64,000 nucleotides of DNA, taken from positions 558,001 through 622,000 of the forward strand of contig NZ_JACHGF010000003.1 of assembly GCF_014202275.1 (NCBI RefSeq), read 5' to 3'. How positions within the stretch are numbered: the first letter of the stretch is position 1; each line of letters opens with the position of its first letter. Below, piece by piece: positions 42,151-52,061 of the stretch. The DNA is from Rhabdobacter roseus (lineage in GTDB: Bacteria; Bacteroidota; Bacteroidia; Cytophagales; Spirosomataceae). The position numbers were made by a program, and so were the translations under genes. A model generated the notes under the pieces. It saw only the letters and a list, made by a program, of their open reading frames with translations. It ran no database searches and was not told the origin of the DNA.

Positions 42151-42924
42151 ATGAATCTGTACGGCCTCATAGGCTACCCGCTGACCCACTCTTTCTCGAA
42201 GCGTTTTTTTACCGAAAAATTCGCCAAGGAAGGCATCTCCAACAGTCGCTATGACTTGTTTGAAATGAACTCGGTGGATAGCTTACCCGATTTACTTACT
42301 AAAACCCCCAACCTAAGGGGTCTTAACGTCACGATTCCGCACAAGCAAGCCGTGGTGCCGCTGCTGGACGATCTGGACGAGGCGTCAGCCGGGCGCATTG
42401 GGGCGGTCAATACCATTAAGATTTTTGCTGACGGTACCACCAAAGGGTACAACACCGATTACTACGGATTCCGGCAGTCGGTGGAGGAATGGCTGGATCG
42501 GCGGGGCGAATCCCAGCAAAACCTTAAGGCATTGGTACTGGGCAACGGGGGTGCCGCCCGGGCGGTTAAGGTAGCCCTCAAAGATATGAAAACCAGCTAC
42601 AAGGTTGTCTCGCGCCAGGAGGGTGAGGATAGCCTCCGCTATGAGGATATTACCGAAGAGATAATAGATACCTACCGGCTGATCATCAATACGACTCCCC
42701 TGGGCATGTACCCCAACACCGAAGAATGCCCGCCCCTTCCGTACGACCGGCTCACGCACCAGCACTTCCTCTATGACCTGGTGTACAATCCGGTGGAGAC
42801 GCTTTTTTTGAAGAAAGGGGCTGAAAAAGGGGCCATTACCCAAAACGGCCTGAAAATGCTTTACTTACAAGCCGAGAAAGCCTGGGAAATCTGGAATAAC
42901 GACGAAGATTTATGGAATCGTTGA
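42151..42924 (+). CDS. aroE: Shikimate dehydrogenase
   Basis: The ATG at 42151 gives 257 residues and aligns the N-terminus MNLYGLIGYPLTHSFSKRFF with the family. The catalytic lysine lies in NVTIPHKQAV (near residue 65), the substrate aspartate in GYNTDYYGF, and the NADP-binding loop in VLGNGGAARAVKVAL. It reduces 3-dehydroshikimate to shikimate in aromatic amino-acid synthesis. Upstream in-frame starts would cross the DedA terminator and are rejected. Its 3' end overlaps the start of the nagA-like gene by 13 bases, so the two are translated from one message. Confidence 0.9.
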   Translation: MNLYGLIGYPLTHSFSKRFFTEKFAKEGISNSRYDLFEMNSVDSLPDLLTKTPNLRGLNVTIPHKQAVVPLLDDLDEASAGRIGAVNTIKIFADGTTKGYNTDYYGFRQSVEEWLDRRGESQQNLKALVLGNGGAARAVKVALKDMKTSYKVVSRQEGEDSLRYEDITEEIIDTYRLIINTTPLGMYPNTEECPPLPYDRLTHQHFLYDLVYNPVETLFLKKGAEKGAITQNGLKMLYLQAEKAWEIWNNDEDLWNR

Positions 42925-44063
42925 TTCTTACCAACGCTACGTTATTTACGGGCGATGAGGTACTTGAGACAAAAGCCCTCTGGCTGGAAAATGGACTGAT
43001 CAAAGCCTTGATTGACCCCCAGGAGCTACCGGCGGGAATTCCCGTACGAGACCTGGCCGGTGCACGGCTGATCCCGGGCCTGGTCGACTTCCAGCTGTAC
43101 GGAGGAAGTACTGGCTTTTTTACGCGCGACTTATCCGTGGATTCGCTGGCCAACATGTACCAGACCCACCTCCTGGACGGCACCACGACGATCGTACCTA
43201 CCCTCTTTTCTACTTCGCTGGAACGCATCCTGCGCGCCATCGAGGCCGTCCAAACCTACTGGAACCAAGGCCTGCCGGGTGTAGCGGGGCTGCACGTGGA
43301 GGGCCCCTACCTCAACCCGAGCAAGCGCGGTGCCCATAGCCCGGCGATGGTCCGTCCGCCCTCGGACCGGGAGCTGGATGTGTTGGCAGAGAAAGGGAAG
43401 GACGTGATCAAGGTGATGACCATCGCTCCGGAATGCTTCGACGACGCGCTGCTGGCGCGGCTCCAAAAAACGGGCTGGGCCATTTCTGCCGGGCATACCG
43501 ACGCCACCTATGAGCAGCTCAACCGGTACTTTGACCAGGGCTTTCACCTGGCTACGCACCTCTATAACGCCATGCGGCCCTTCGAAGGCCGCGAGCCGGG
43601 CGTGGTAGGTACCCTCTTCGACCGGCCGGACGTGCACGCGAGCATCATTGTGGATGGCTTCCACTGCGACTACGCCTCGGTTCGTATTGCCAAGAAGCTA
43701 CTCGGTGAGCGCCTGTTCCTGATCTCGGATGCTACCTTTGCCCACTATACGGGCGGACGCCTGGAACTGGAAGGTTTTACCCTTAACTACGACGGGCAGC
43801 GCTTTGTCAACGACGAAGGTCGCCTGGCCGGATCGGCCATTACGCTGCTGGAGGCCGTAAAAAAGTGCGTTGAGCAGGTGGGTATCGAACCCGCGGAAGC
43901 CATCCGGATGGCTACGGCCTACCCGGCCCGGCAGCTACAGCTCGACCACCGCCTGGGGTACCTGCGCCCCGGCTACGAGGCCAACCTGGTGGCGCTTAGC
44001 GCCGACTGGCGGGTGCAGGAGGTATGGGTAGCCGGGCAGAGTCAGGCTCCGGATTTACGGTAG
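42912..44063 (+). CDS. nagA: N-acetylglucosamine-6-phosphate deacetylase
   Basis: This 383-residue amidohydrolase-fold enzyme matches NagA throughout. The first metal motif is QLYGG (in PGLVDFQLYGGSTGFFTRD) instead of the usual HxH, as in E. coli-type NagA (QxN). The remaining metal ligands are present: the glutamate in LHVEGPYLN, histidines in ISAGHTDATYEQ and THLYNAMRPFEGREPG, and the catalytic aspartate in LISDATF. It deacetylates GlcNAc-6-phosphate to glucosamine-6-phosphate in amino-sugar recycling. It overlaps aroE upstream by 13 bases and the convergent ribD gene by 22 bases. Confidence 0.92.
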   Translation: MESLILTNATLFTGDEVLETKALWLENGLIKALIDPQELPAGIPVRDLAGARLIPGLVDFQLYGGSTGFFTRDLSVDSLANMYQTHLLDGTTTIVPTLFSTSLERILRAIEAVQTYWNQGLPGVAGLHVEGPYLNPSKRGAHSPAMVRPPSDRELDVLAEKGKDVIKVMTIAPECFDDALLARLQKTGWAISAGHTDATYEQLNRYFDQGFHLATHLYNAMRPFEGREPGVVGTLFDRPDVHASIIVDGFHCDYASVRIAKKLLGERLFLISDATFAHYTGGRLELEGFTLNYDGQRFVNDEGRLAGSAITLLEAVKKCVEQVGIEPAEAIRMATAYPARQLQLDHRLGYLRPGYEANLVALSADWRVQEVWVAGQSQAPDLR

Positions 44064-45127
44064 TAGGTCCATAGATCTTCTTGCACCTGCTCGTGGGCGC
44101 GCAAGGTACCTTGTGGCAACGGTGCCCGAATGCTTCCGCCCCTTTTCTGGGTACTTTGGCAGCGGCGGATTTCGTCCCAAAGGCCTCGTTCTAAGAAAGC
44201 ATTTAGGATGGTAGCGCCCCCTTCTACCAGGACCGACTGGATGTTACGGAGGTACATCTGATGCAGTACCTGATCTATTTCGTGTTCGTGCGTGCCCGGC
44301 TCAAGACGTCCGTATGCGATCGGGTGCGGAGTGGAGTCCAGGTACCTGGCGGGTACTTTGTCCAGGGCGGAGCTGCGCTGGTACCCAAGTACCAGCGTGG
44401 GCTGGCGGCCATCAAAAAGGTGCAAGCTGGGCGGGAGGCTACCGCGGCGGTCGAGCACCACCCGAACGGGATTCCGACCCGCCCAGCGGCGCACGTTGAG
44501 TTGGGGGTTGTCTACCCGCGCAGTGGTAGTACCTACCAGAATGGCATCCTCCTCCGAGCGCCACCGATGCACCGCTACTCCCGAAAGTTCCCCACTGATG
44601 GGCAGGGGCTTTCCATCCTCACCGGCCAGGTAACCATCGGCGGTCTCGGCCCACTTCAAAATCACGTAGGGTCTTTTTTGGCCAAAAAAAGTAAAAAAGC
44701 GACGGTTTAGCTCCGCACCCTCTTCCTCCAGCAATCCCTCTTCTACCGCAATCCCGGCGGCTCGGAGCCGGGCTACCCCTCGCCCCGCCACCAGCGGATT
44801 TGGATCACCCTGGCCAATAACTACCCTTTGGAGGCGCTTTTCCACCAGTAGATCGGCGCAGGGGGGCGTTTTGCCGTAGTGAGAGCAAGGTTCGAGCGTC
44901 ACGTAGGCGGTGGCTCCGGCCAGCAGGTGCTCGTTTCCCCGGCCTATCGCGTCCCGAACGGCCTGTACTTCGGCGTGCGGTCCGCCGTACTGCTGGTGCC
45001 AACCTTCCCCAATAATGGTTTCGTCGTGTACCAGCACACAGCCTACCATCGGATTGGGGCTTACCTGACCCAGGCCGTATGCTGCCAGCTGGAGAGCTCG
45101 TTTAAGGTACTTCAGGTCGCTATTCAT
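44042..45127 (-). CDS. ribD: Bifunctional riboflavin deaminase/reductase
   Basis: The 361-residue protein joins a cytidine-deaminase-like domain (about 1-145) and a dihydrofolate-reductase-like domain (about 147-361). The deaminase zinc site is complete, with HAEVQAV and TLEPCSHYGKTPPCADLL. The reductase part has PYVILKWAETADGYLAGEDGKP, a central VLVGTTTARVDNPQLNVR and VLVEGGATILNAFLERGLWDE. It catalyses two steps of riboflavin synthesis, deamination then NADPH reduction of the pyrimidine intermediate. The 3' end overlaps the convergent nagA-like gene by 22 bases. It is transcribed alone, with no FMN riboswitch recognised upstream. Confidence 0.93.
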   Translation of the reverse strand: MNSDLKYLKRALQLAAYGLGQVSPNPMVGCVLVHDETIIGEGWHQQYGGPHAEVQAVRDAIGRGNEHLLAGATAYVTLEPCSHYGKTPPCADLLVEKRLQRVVIGQGDPNPLVAGRGVARLRAAGIAVEEGLLEEEGAELNRRFFTFFGQKRPYVILKWAETADGYLAGEDGKPLPISGELSGVAVHRWRSEEDAILVGTTTARVDNPQLNVRRWAGRNPVRVVLDRRGSLPPSLHLFDGRQPTLVLGYQRSSALDKVPARYLDSTPHPIAYGRLEPGTHEHEIDQVLHQMYLRNIQSVLVEGGATILNAFLERGLWDEIRRCQSTQKRGGSIRAPLPQGTLRAHEQVQEDLWTYYRKSGA

Positions 45128-45327
45128 GCGTCAAATATACGTAGGCCCGTCGGGAAAAATTGGCTTAATTTTTGTACCGTTAAAGCCCAATGGAAATCCA
45201 GCCCATTAGCTTGCAGCCGGTTATCAAAGACTGTTATCAATTTTCCGCACGTAACCGTATTTTTATTGAAATATATTTCATTAAATTGTAACCAAATTTT
45301 AACGCTGTACTACTCCCCTACCCTATC

Positions 45328-46497
45328 ATGAAAATTGATCAATTCGTCTGGCTGGGCGACACCTCGCTGGGCGACACTTTGTTGGGCGACAATTCGCAGG
45401 ACGAAACGCCCCTCCCTGCCTTCGATTTCATACCCGATCTGCTCTTTGTATTTGGCCATAGAGAGTTACTGGAAAAAGAAGCCCTCACGCAGAAGCTAGT
45501 AGCCGCCTACCCTACCGCCAGGCTCTGCGGCTGCTCCACGGCGGGCGAAATAGCCAACGAATCCGTGAAGGATGGCTCGGCCGTGGTGACGGGTATTCAG
45601 TTTAGCTCCACCCGGCTGGAAGTCGCCACCGTATCCCTCCAGGACGTTGGTTACAGCAGCGTAGAAGCGGGCCGTACGCTGGTAGCACAGCTCCCAACCG
45701 AAGGACTAAGACACGTTTTTGTGGTGTCCGATGGCCTCAAAGTAAACGGTACGGATCTGGTAAAGGGAATGACCCAACAGCTGGCTTCCGAAGTAACCGT
45801 AACCGGGGGACTGGCGGGAGACGGCCCCAATTTTAGCAAGACAGTTATTGTTGAGCCAGATGGCACGGTAGCCGCCGAAAGCGTAGCCGCCCTGGGTTTC
45901 TACGGCGACGCCCTCACCATTGGCTTCGGCTCCCGGGGAGGATGGGACAGCTTCGGGCTGGATCGCCGCGTGACCCGGTCGGTGGAAAACGTACTGTTTG
46001 AAATTGACGGGGAACCCGCCCTGGATCTGTACAAATCTTTTCTGGGCGAAAAAGCCAAGGAGCTGCCCGCCTCGGGGCTGCTCTTTCCGCTCAGCATGAG
46101 AGACCGGGAAAACAGCGTACCGGTAGTCAGAACCATCTTAGGCATTAACGAAGAAGAAAAAAGCCTGACCTTTGCCGGTGATATTCCCGAAGGATCGTTC
46201 GTACGGCTCATGAAAGCCAACATCGACCGCCTCATCAACGGAGCCGAAGAGGCCGCCGTAGCTTCTTCCGAGGGGCTCAGTTCCTCCCCCGAATTTGCCC
46301 TGCTGGTAAGCTGCGTCGGACGCAAGCTGGTACTTAAGCAAATGGTAGAAGAAGAAGTAGAGAGCGTATCGGAGGTGCTAAAGGGACCGGTACTGACCGG
46401 CTTTTATTCCTACGGCGAGTTGGCCCCCTTTGGCCGCAACGCCGTGTGCGAGCTCCATAATCAGACGATGACCATAACGACCTTTAGTGAAGCCTAA
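45328..46497 (+). CDS. FIST-domain signal-sensing protein
   Basis: This 389-residue protein contains a FIST N domain (about 25-225, with LLFVFGHRELLEKEALTQKL, LCGCSTAGEIANESVKDGSA and VTGGLAGDGPNF) and a FIST C domain (about 230-375, with EPALDLYKSFLGEKAKELP, LFPLSMRD and ISCVGRKLVLKQ-type end, GFYSYGELAPFG). FIST domains are thought to bind small ligands, perhaps amino acids, and to feed signalling proteins. The gene ends two bases before a histidine kinase gene, so it most likely supplies that kinase with a signal. Its N-terminus carries three tandem LGDxx repeats encoded by near-identical 15-bp units at 45352-45396. Confidence 0.88.
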   Translation: MKIDQFVWLGDTSLGDTLLGDNSQDETPLPAFDFIPDLLFVFGHRELLEKEALTQKLVAAYPTARLCGCSTAGEIANESVKDGSAVVTGIQFSSTRLEVATVSLQDVGYSSVEAGRTLVAQLPTEGLRHVFVVSDGLKVNGTDLVKGMTQQLASEVTVTGGLAGDGPNFSKTVIVEPDGTVAAESVAALGFYGDALTIGFGSRGGWDSFGLDRRVTRSVENVLFEIDGEPALDLYKSFLGEKAKELPASGLLFPLSMRDRENSVPVVRTILGINEEEKSLTFAGDIPEGSFVRLMKANIDRLINGAEEAAVASSEGLSSSPEFALLVSCVGRKLVLKQMVEEEVESVSEVLKGPVLTGFYSYGELAPFGRNAVCELHNQTMTITTFSEA

Positions 46498-46499
46498 AT

Positions 46500-48566
46500 A
46501 TGCTTACTCTTGATAATACGGATACCGTTCATCACCGGCTTTTAAAGCGCCAAATCCGAAAATTCCTACCGCCCGAGCTAGCGGAGCGGCCGGAAATGAC
46601 CGAGTTCCTGGCTTCGATCAATCAGGCCTATGCCGAGTTTGAGGATGACCTGGGCCGGGTGGAACATATCCTGGAGCAAAGCTCCAACGAGCTATTTAAG
46701 ACCAACCGGGAGCTGGCCCGGATTGCGCAGGAAAAAACCGAAGAAGCCGCCACCACTTCGCGCCGCCTCGAGGAGGTCGTGGGGAGTATCTCGGAGGTAC
46801 TTATTCAAATGGACGAGGCCGGTATCATCACCTACCTCAATCAGGCCTGGGAAACCATCACCGGCTACCCCGTGGCTGAAAGCCTGGGTAAAAAATTGAC
46901 TCAATTTTCGCTGGGGCCCTCCTCGGCCGAAAAAATAGCCTGCATGCTCTCTTTCCGAGGCGAATCGACCAAAGATTTTTTTCTGTTTCCTACCGCCGGG
47001 GGCACCGACAAGTGGCTCAACCTGTCGCTGCGACGCCATACTTCCGAGCAGGCCGGACGGGCCGGTTTTATAGGTACTTTGGCGGACGTCACAGCGCCCT
47101 ACCTGGCCCGACTCGAGCTCAACCGGCTGGCGCTGGTGGTGAAGAAAACCAAAAACTCCATCGTCATTGCGGACGCCGACGGCAAGATCACCTGGGTCAA
47201 TGAAGCATTCAGCCGCCTCACCGGATACTCCTTTGAGGAAGCGCGGGGTCAAATGCCGGGTACCTTCCTGCAAGGCCCCAAAACGTCCGCAGAGGTACGT
47301 AAAGAAATTGGCCAGAAGCTCAGGGCCAAAGAGCTCTTTCACGGCGAACTGATCAATTACAACAAGGCCGGTCAGGAGTACTGGGTGGAGTTACTGATCG
47401 AACCGCTATTTGACGAAGAGAACAACCACATCGGCTTCATCGCGGTAGAAAACGACGTAAGCGCCCGAAAAAAGCAGGAGGAACGCATCAACCAGCTGGT
47501 GGTGTGGATCAACGAATCCAGCGAAGCCGTGCAGGTATCTGACGAATCAGGCACCTTGCTCTTTGTGAACCAGGAAGCAGCGCGGCGGATCGGGAAAGCC
47601 CCCGAGGAAATTACGGGTACGCACATCAGTACCATCGAGAAAATTTTTGAGCAGGAAGGTACCTGGAGCGCGCACGTGCAAGACCTCAAGAGCCGCTCCA
47701 AGATGATTATCGAGGGAATTCATAAGCGCGAAGACGGAAGTACCTTCCCCGTAGAGGCGAGCGTCAAGTACCACGAGTCTGAGGAGGGCCAGGGCTACGT
47801 GCTGGCATTTATACGTGACATCACTGAACGCCGCGAAGCCGAGAAAAAGCTAAAATTGTACATGCGGGATCTGGAACGGATCAACGCCGAGCTGGATCAG
47901 TTTGCCTACGTGGTTAGCCACGATTTGAAAGCCCCCCTGCGCGCCATCAATAACCTTTCCGAATGGATCGAGGAGGACATCAGCCACCTGCTGGAGGGCG
48001 ACACCCGCGAGCAGTTTACGCTGCTGCGGGGACGGGTACACCGCATGGAAAACCTCATCAACGGTATTCTGACCTACTCGAGGGCGGGCCGTATTAAAAC
48101 CAACAAAGAGTACTTCCTGGTAAAAAATGTCGTGGATGAACTCTGCGATATTTTCAACACCAGCCAGGCGATCCACTTTCGGTTGGAAGGCCCCCAACAA
48201 CTACAGATTTTCTCCGAGAAGATTACGCTTGTGCAGGTGTTGCAGAATTTGGTTTCCAACGGCATTAAATACAACGACAAGGAAAGCATCGAGATCACCA
48301 TTGGCTGGTCGGAAAAAGAAGAAGTGGTAGAGTTCTATGTGAGCGATAACGGTCCGGGCATTAAGCCCGAGTTCCATCAGCGCATTTTTGTAATCTTTCA
48401 GACGCTCCAATCGCGCGATGAACTGGAAAGTACCGGCGTGGGTCTGGCGATTGTGAAGAAAATCATCGACGAAAAGGGCGGCGATCTGCGGCTGGAATCT
48501 ACCCTGGGAGAAGGTACCACCTTTTATTTTAGCTGGCCCAAAAGCGAAAAAACAGAAACCGTGTGA
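46500..48566 (+). CDS. Multi-PAS sensor histidine kinase
   Basis: The 688-residue kinase lacks membrane segments. Its order is an N-terminal coiled coil (about 45-85), three PAS domains (near 90-200, 215-330 and 345-450), and a HisKA region with the phospho-histidine at about 474 in YVVSHDLKAPLRAI. The C-terminal HATPase domain has QNLVSNGIKYND, YVSDNGPGIKPEF and GVGLAIVKKI. It would autophosphorylate in the cytoplasm and pass phosphate to the stand-alone receiver encoded 69 bases downstream. Its start two bases after the FIST gene implies that FIST-derived signals act on it. Kinases of this build resemble phytochrome-like partners of Rcp-type receivers. Confidence 0.9.
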   Translation: MLTLDNTDTVHHRLLKRQIRKFLPPELAERPEMTEFLASINQAYAEFEDDLGRVEHILEQSSNELFKTNRELARIAQEKTEEAATTSRRLEEVVGSISEVLIQMDEAGIITYLNQAWETITGYPVAESLGKKLTQFSLGPSSAEKIACMLSFRGESTKDFFLFPTAGGTDKWLNLSLRRHTSEQAGRAGFIGTLADVTAPYLARLELNRLALVVKKTKNSIVIADADGKITWVNEAFSRLTGYSFEEARGQMPGTFLQGPKTSAEVRKEIGQKLRAKELFHGELINYNKAGQEYWVELLIEPLFDEENNHIGFIAVENDVSARKKQEERINQLVVWINESSEAVQVSDESGTLLFVNQEAARRIGKAPEEITGTHISTIEKIFEQEGTWSAHVQDLKSRSKMIIEGIHKREDGSTFPVEASVKYHESEEGQGYVLAFIRDITERREAEKKLKLYMRDLERINAELDQFAYVVSHDLKAPLRAINNLSEWIEEDISHLLEGDTREQFTLLRGRVHRMENLINGILTYSRAGRIKTNKEYFLVKNVVDELCDIFNTSQAIHFRLEGPQQLQIFSEKITLVQVLQNLVSNGIKYNDKESIEITIGWSEKEEVVEFYVSDNGPGIKPEFHQRIFVIFQTLQSRDELESTGVGLAIVKKIIDEKGGDLRLESTLGEGTTFYFSWPKSEKTETV

Positions 48567-48635
48567 GGTAGTAAACCCGTTCCTACTCTTTCTTTGTCTT
48601 TTAATTCTATTAACTAATCCAGTTTGACTGTTCCA

Positions 48636-49067
48636 ATGTCTCCATCAAATCTCGTCCCCATGACAATCTTACTAGTTGAAGATGATGAAGTTGATATCAT
48701 GAATGTGAAGCGTGCATTCAAAAAAAACAACATATCGAACCCGCTGGTAGTGGCCCACAACGGCTTGGAAGCCCTGGAGGTACTTCGCAATGATTTGCCT
48801 GACGCGCCCAAGCCTAAAATTGTACTCCTGGACCTGAATATGCCCAAAATGGGAGGCATTGAATTTTTGAAAGAAATCCGTAAAGATGCTAACCTGAGCT
48901 CACTTTCGGTATTTGTGATGACTACCTCCAACGAAGACAGCGATAAAGTGGAAGCCTTTAATCTGAACGTGGCCGGCTACATTCTCAAGCCCTTGTCGCT
49001 GGACCGGTTCATCGCCGCGGTATCGACGCTAAACAGCTACTGGACCCTGTGCGAATTTCCTCACTGA
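48636..49067 (+). CDS. Stand-alone Rcp1-like response regulator
   Basis: The ATG at 48636 gives 143 residues; an ATG at 48660 is also possible. The protein is one receiver domain without an output domain. The acidic pocket is VEDDEVD, the phospho-acceptor lies in VLLDLNMPKMGG, the threonine switch in VFVMTTSNED, and the lysine in AGYILKPLS. The extended EVDIMNVKRAF after the acidic pair is typical of Rcp1-like receivers that pair with multi-PAS or phytochrome kinases. It lies between two kinase genes and probably relays phosphate between them. Confidence 0.9.
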   Translation: MSPSNLVPMTILLVEDDEVDIMNVKRAFKKNNISNPLVVAHNGLEALEVLRNDLPDAPKPKIVLLDLNMPKMGGIEFLKEIRKDANLSSLSVFVMTTSNEDSDKVEAFNLNVAGYILKPLSLDRFIAAVSTLNSYWTLCEFPH

Positions 49068-49100
49068 CCTACATCAACTACCTTTAGTACGATCACCCCT

Positions 49101-51080
49101 ATGAGTCCGTTGAGTATACTTTTGGTGGAAGACGATGACATTGACGTCATGGAATTCAAACGGGCAATCCATAAATCCGGAACAACGGTGGAAGATATCC
49201 GCGTATGCAAATACGCCGAGGAAGCCCTGACGGTGCTGGAATCCTGGCAGCCAGACTGCATCTTTATCGACTACCAGCTCCCCAAAACCAATGGGCTTGA
49301 ACTTCTTAAAAAGATCAAGCAGATCGCACCCCAGCTGCCCGTTACGGTGCTGACCTCCCAGGGAGACGAGCGGATTGCGGTAGAAATGATGAAGGCCGGT
49401 GCCTTGGATTACTTCCCTAAGTCGGAGATTAGTGGCGAGAAAATGGCCAAAACGCTCCATTCGATCGCCAGGGTACTGGAAGTAGAAAGGCAGCGCGAAA
49501 AGGCCCAGTCGCAACTGGAGGAAACCGAGGCCACCATTCAGAAAATCACGCAGCTTTCTCCCAATATCATCTACGTGATCGACATTGAAGAATGGACCAA
49601 CATATTTGACAACAACCAGATTTGGAACATGCTCGGCTACAACGCCGAAGACATTGAGGACGTCCAAACCAACAAAAGCCTCTTTGCCCGCATCATCGAC
49701 CACCAGGATCACCGCCTCTTCCGTCGGCATTACCAGTACATCCGGCATCACCTGAAGGATGGCGAAGTAACGGAGCGGGAATTTCGATTGAAACATAAAA
49801 ACGGCTCCACGATCTGGGTCATTACGCGCGAAGTACCTTTTAAACGCAACCACCGGGAGGAAGTATACCAGGTGCTGGGTACGGCCATTGACATCACCAG
49901 CCGCAAGCGCGTGGAGAGCGAACTGCTCCAAGCCAAAAAAACCGCCGAGGAGGCCGCCCGCATTAAGTCGGATTTTCTATCCACCATGAGCCACGAAATC
50001 CGGACTCCCATGAATGCCATCATTGGCTTCACGGACCTGCTTCTGCGGGGTAGTTTTGCGGGCCAGGATTTGGAAAACCTTAAGATGATCAAGTACTCGG
50101 CCGACAACCTGCTGGTGATCCTGAACGACATCCTGGATTTTTCCAAGATCGAGGCGGGTAAGCTCAGCCTGGAAAGTTTTGAGTTCAATCTGGCCGAGAA
50201 GCTTAACTACCTTAAAAGTACCTTCGAATTTAAAGCCCGCGAACAGGGGATCAATCTTCATTTCCAACTGGACGAAAATGTGCCGTTGCTCTTGGTAGGT
50301 GATACCCACCGCCTGAACCAGATCCTGATGAACCTGCTGGGAAACGCCCTGAAATTTACCCCGGAAGGTACCGTTCGGCTGGGTGTTAGCGTCGAAAAAG
50401 AATACGAAGATAGCGTGGACCTGCGCATCGAAATAGAAGACACCGGGATTGGTATTTCCAAGGATAAACTTAACCTCATTTTTGACAGCTTTTCGCAGGC
50501 CCACACCAACAATTCCACCAAGTCGTTTGGTGGTACCGGCCTGGGCCTGACGATTACCCGCAAACTCACCGAGCTCATGAACGGCTCGATCAACGCTAAA
50601 AGCGAATTGGGAAAAGGCTCGCTGTTTACGGTAAGGCTGAATTTCAAAAAAGGAAAGACCCAGCAGCTGCAGCCCGCCGCGGCCCCGGCCGTGCCGTTCT
50701 CACTGAAAGGGTATACCATTCTTGTAGCGGAAGACATGCCACCTAACCAGCTCTTACTCAAGAGACTACTGGAAAAATGGGGTGCGGAATTTACTATTTG
50801 TAACAACGGGCAAGAGGCGCTTGAATCGCTGCGGCAGCAGCGGTACGACCTCATCCTGATGGATCTCCAAATGCCCGTGATGGATGGTATCACGGCCACG
50901 CGCATCATCCGCAACTCTTTCCTGGAGCTGGCGGACGTTCCGGTGGTGGCTTTTACCGCCGATACCTTTGCCCAAAGTACTCCCGAAATCATGGATTGCC
51001 ATTTCAACGATTTTATCACAAAACCCTTCAAACTAGACGATCTGATGCGGGTCATGCGCACTCACTTGCCCATCAGTTAA
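49101..51080 (+). CDS. Hybrid histidine kinase REC-PAS-HK-REC
   Basis: The 659-residue protein starts with an Rcp-like receiver (about 3-122, [30 protein letters not shown]). A PAS domain with PAC motif follows (about 150-280, [17 protein letters not shown]). The HisKA domain carries the phospho-histidine at about 298 ([16 protein letters not shown]), followed by a HATPase domain ([38 protein letters not shown]). A C-terminal receiver covers about 531-655 ([24 protein letters not shown]). It has no membrane segment. With the FIST protein, multi-PAS kinase and single receiver upstream it forms a candidate multi-step phosphorelay. No DNA-binding output is encoded in the cassette. Confidence 0.92.
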   Translation: MSPLSILLVEDDDIDVMEFKRAIHKSGTTVEDIRVCKYAEEALTVLESWQPDCIFIDYQLPKTNGLELLKKIKQIAPQLPVTVLTSQGDERIAVEMMKAGALDYFPKSEISGEKMAKTLHSIARVLEVERQREKAQSQLEETEATIQKITQLSPNIIYVIDIEEWTNIFDNNQIWNMLGYNAEDIEDVQTNKSLFARIIDHQDHRLFRRHYQYIRHHLKDGEVTEREFRLKHKNGSTIWVITREVPFKRNHREEVYQVLGTAIDITSRKRVESELLQAKKTAEEAARIKSDFLSTMSHEIRTPMNAIIGFTDLLLRGSFAGQDLENLKMIKYSADNLLVILNDILDFSKIEAGKLSLESFEFNLAEKLNYLKSTFEFKAREQGINLHFQLDENVPLLLVGDTHRLNQILMNLLGNALKFTPEGTVRLGVSVEKEYEDSVDLRIEIEDTGIGISKDKLNLIFDSFSQAHTNNSTKSFGGTGLGLTITRKLTELMNGSINAKSELGKGSLFTVRLNFKKGKTQQLQPAAAPAVPFSLKGYTILVAEDMPPNQLLLKRLLEKWGAEFTICNNGQEALESLRQQRYDLILMDLQMPVMDGITATRIIRNSFLELADVPVVAFTADTFAQSTPEIMDCHFNDFITKPFKLDDLMRVMRTHLPIS

Positions 51081-51182
51081 GCTTACTAAAGGTACCCTTT
51101 AGCTTTTTCCCCGCCCGGCTTTGTTCGGGAGTTGTCATAAATTTGTTAACTTTCCCGCACCAGAAACGAAACCCAGTAGCCA

Positions 51183-52055
51183 ATGTCCTCGGCGCGCCAG
51201 TTATACCAGTACCTTACAAGCCGGATCAACGTCTATCCGCCCAAAGAAACCCAAGCCATTGCCTTCATGCTTTTGGAACACTACCTGCGCCTGCGCAACG
51301 TGGATGTACTGGTAGACCGTCCCCTGCCCGACTCGCTGGTGCAGCCCGACTGGGAAAGCATCATCGCGCGGCTCAACCACAACGAACCCATACAGCACAT
51401 CATCGGCTCCACGGAGTTTTGCGGGCTCACGTTTCGGGTATCTTCGTCGGTACTCATTCCGCGCCCCGAAACCGAGGAGTTGGTACGGCTCGTGACGCGG
51501 GACTACGCCGAGCCGGAAGATAAGCCCACCATTCTGGACATAGGTACCGGGAGCGGGTGTATTGCCATTGTGCTGGCCCGCTTTCTGCCGCACGCCTCGG
51601 TGCACGCCTGGGACGTCTCGGAAGAAGCCCTGGCCGTAGCCCGCGAAAACGCCCGCCAGCTGCTGGCCGACGTGCATTTTGCCAAGCAGGATATGCTCTC
51701 CATCGCGTTTCCCATGCCAAGTACCCCGGACGAAACCACGCCCGAGGCTTTTGACTGCCTGGTGAGTAATCCGCCCTACGTAACCTACGCAGAAGCCGAC
51801 CACATGCGCCCCAACGTGCTGCGCTTCGAGCCACACGAGGCGCTATTTGTGGAAGACAACGACCCGCTGCTGTTCTACAAAGCCATTGCCGACTTTGGGA
51901 AGTACCACCTCAAAGCGGGCGGGCGCTGCTACGTAGAGATCAACGAGCACTTCGGAGCCGAAACCCAAAACGTATTTCAGGAACGAGGCTATGGTCCCGT
52001 GGAGCTCCTGCGCGACATCCACGGCAAGGATCGTTTTATCCGGGCCGTTAGATAA
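51183..52055 (+). CDS. prmC: Release factor glutamine methyltransferase
   Basis: This 290-residue methyltransferase matches PrmC/HemK. The N-terminal helical substrate domain (INVYPPKETQAIAFMLLEHY) is followed by IPRPETEEL, the SAM-binding loop ILDIGTGSGCIAIVLARFLP and the catalytic NPPY motif in CLVSNPPYVTYAE. It methylates the glutamine of the GGQ motif in peptide-chain release factors. It lies between the hybrid kinase and the MoxR gene, ending 6 bases before the latter, so the two may be co-transcribed. Confidence 0.93.
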   Translation: MSSARQLYQYLTSRINVYPPKETQAIAFMLLEHYLRLRNVDVLVDRPLPDSLVQPDWESIIARLNHNEPIQHIIGSTEFCGLTFRVSSSVLIPRPETEELVRLVTRDYAEPEDKPTILDIGTGSGCIAIVLARFLPHASVHAWDVSEEALAVARENARQLLADVHFAKQDMLSIAFPMPSTPDETTPEAFDCLVSNPPYVTYAEADHMRPNVLRFEPHEALFVEDNDPLLFYKAIADFGKYHLKAGGRCYVEINEHFGAETQNVFQERGYGPVELLRDIHGKDRFIRAVR

Positions 52056-52061
52056 AAAACC

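Noticed and set aside
45128-45327. FMN riboswitch upstream of ribD
   Set aside because: The 200-base divergent gap before ribD is AT-rich and lacks the conserved FMN-aptamer stretches.
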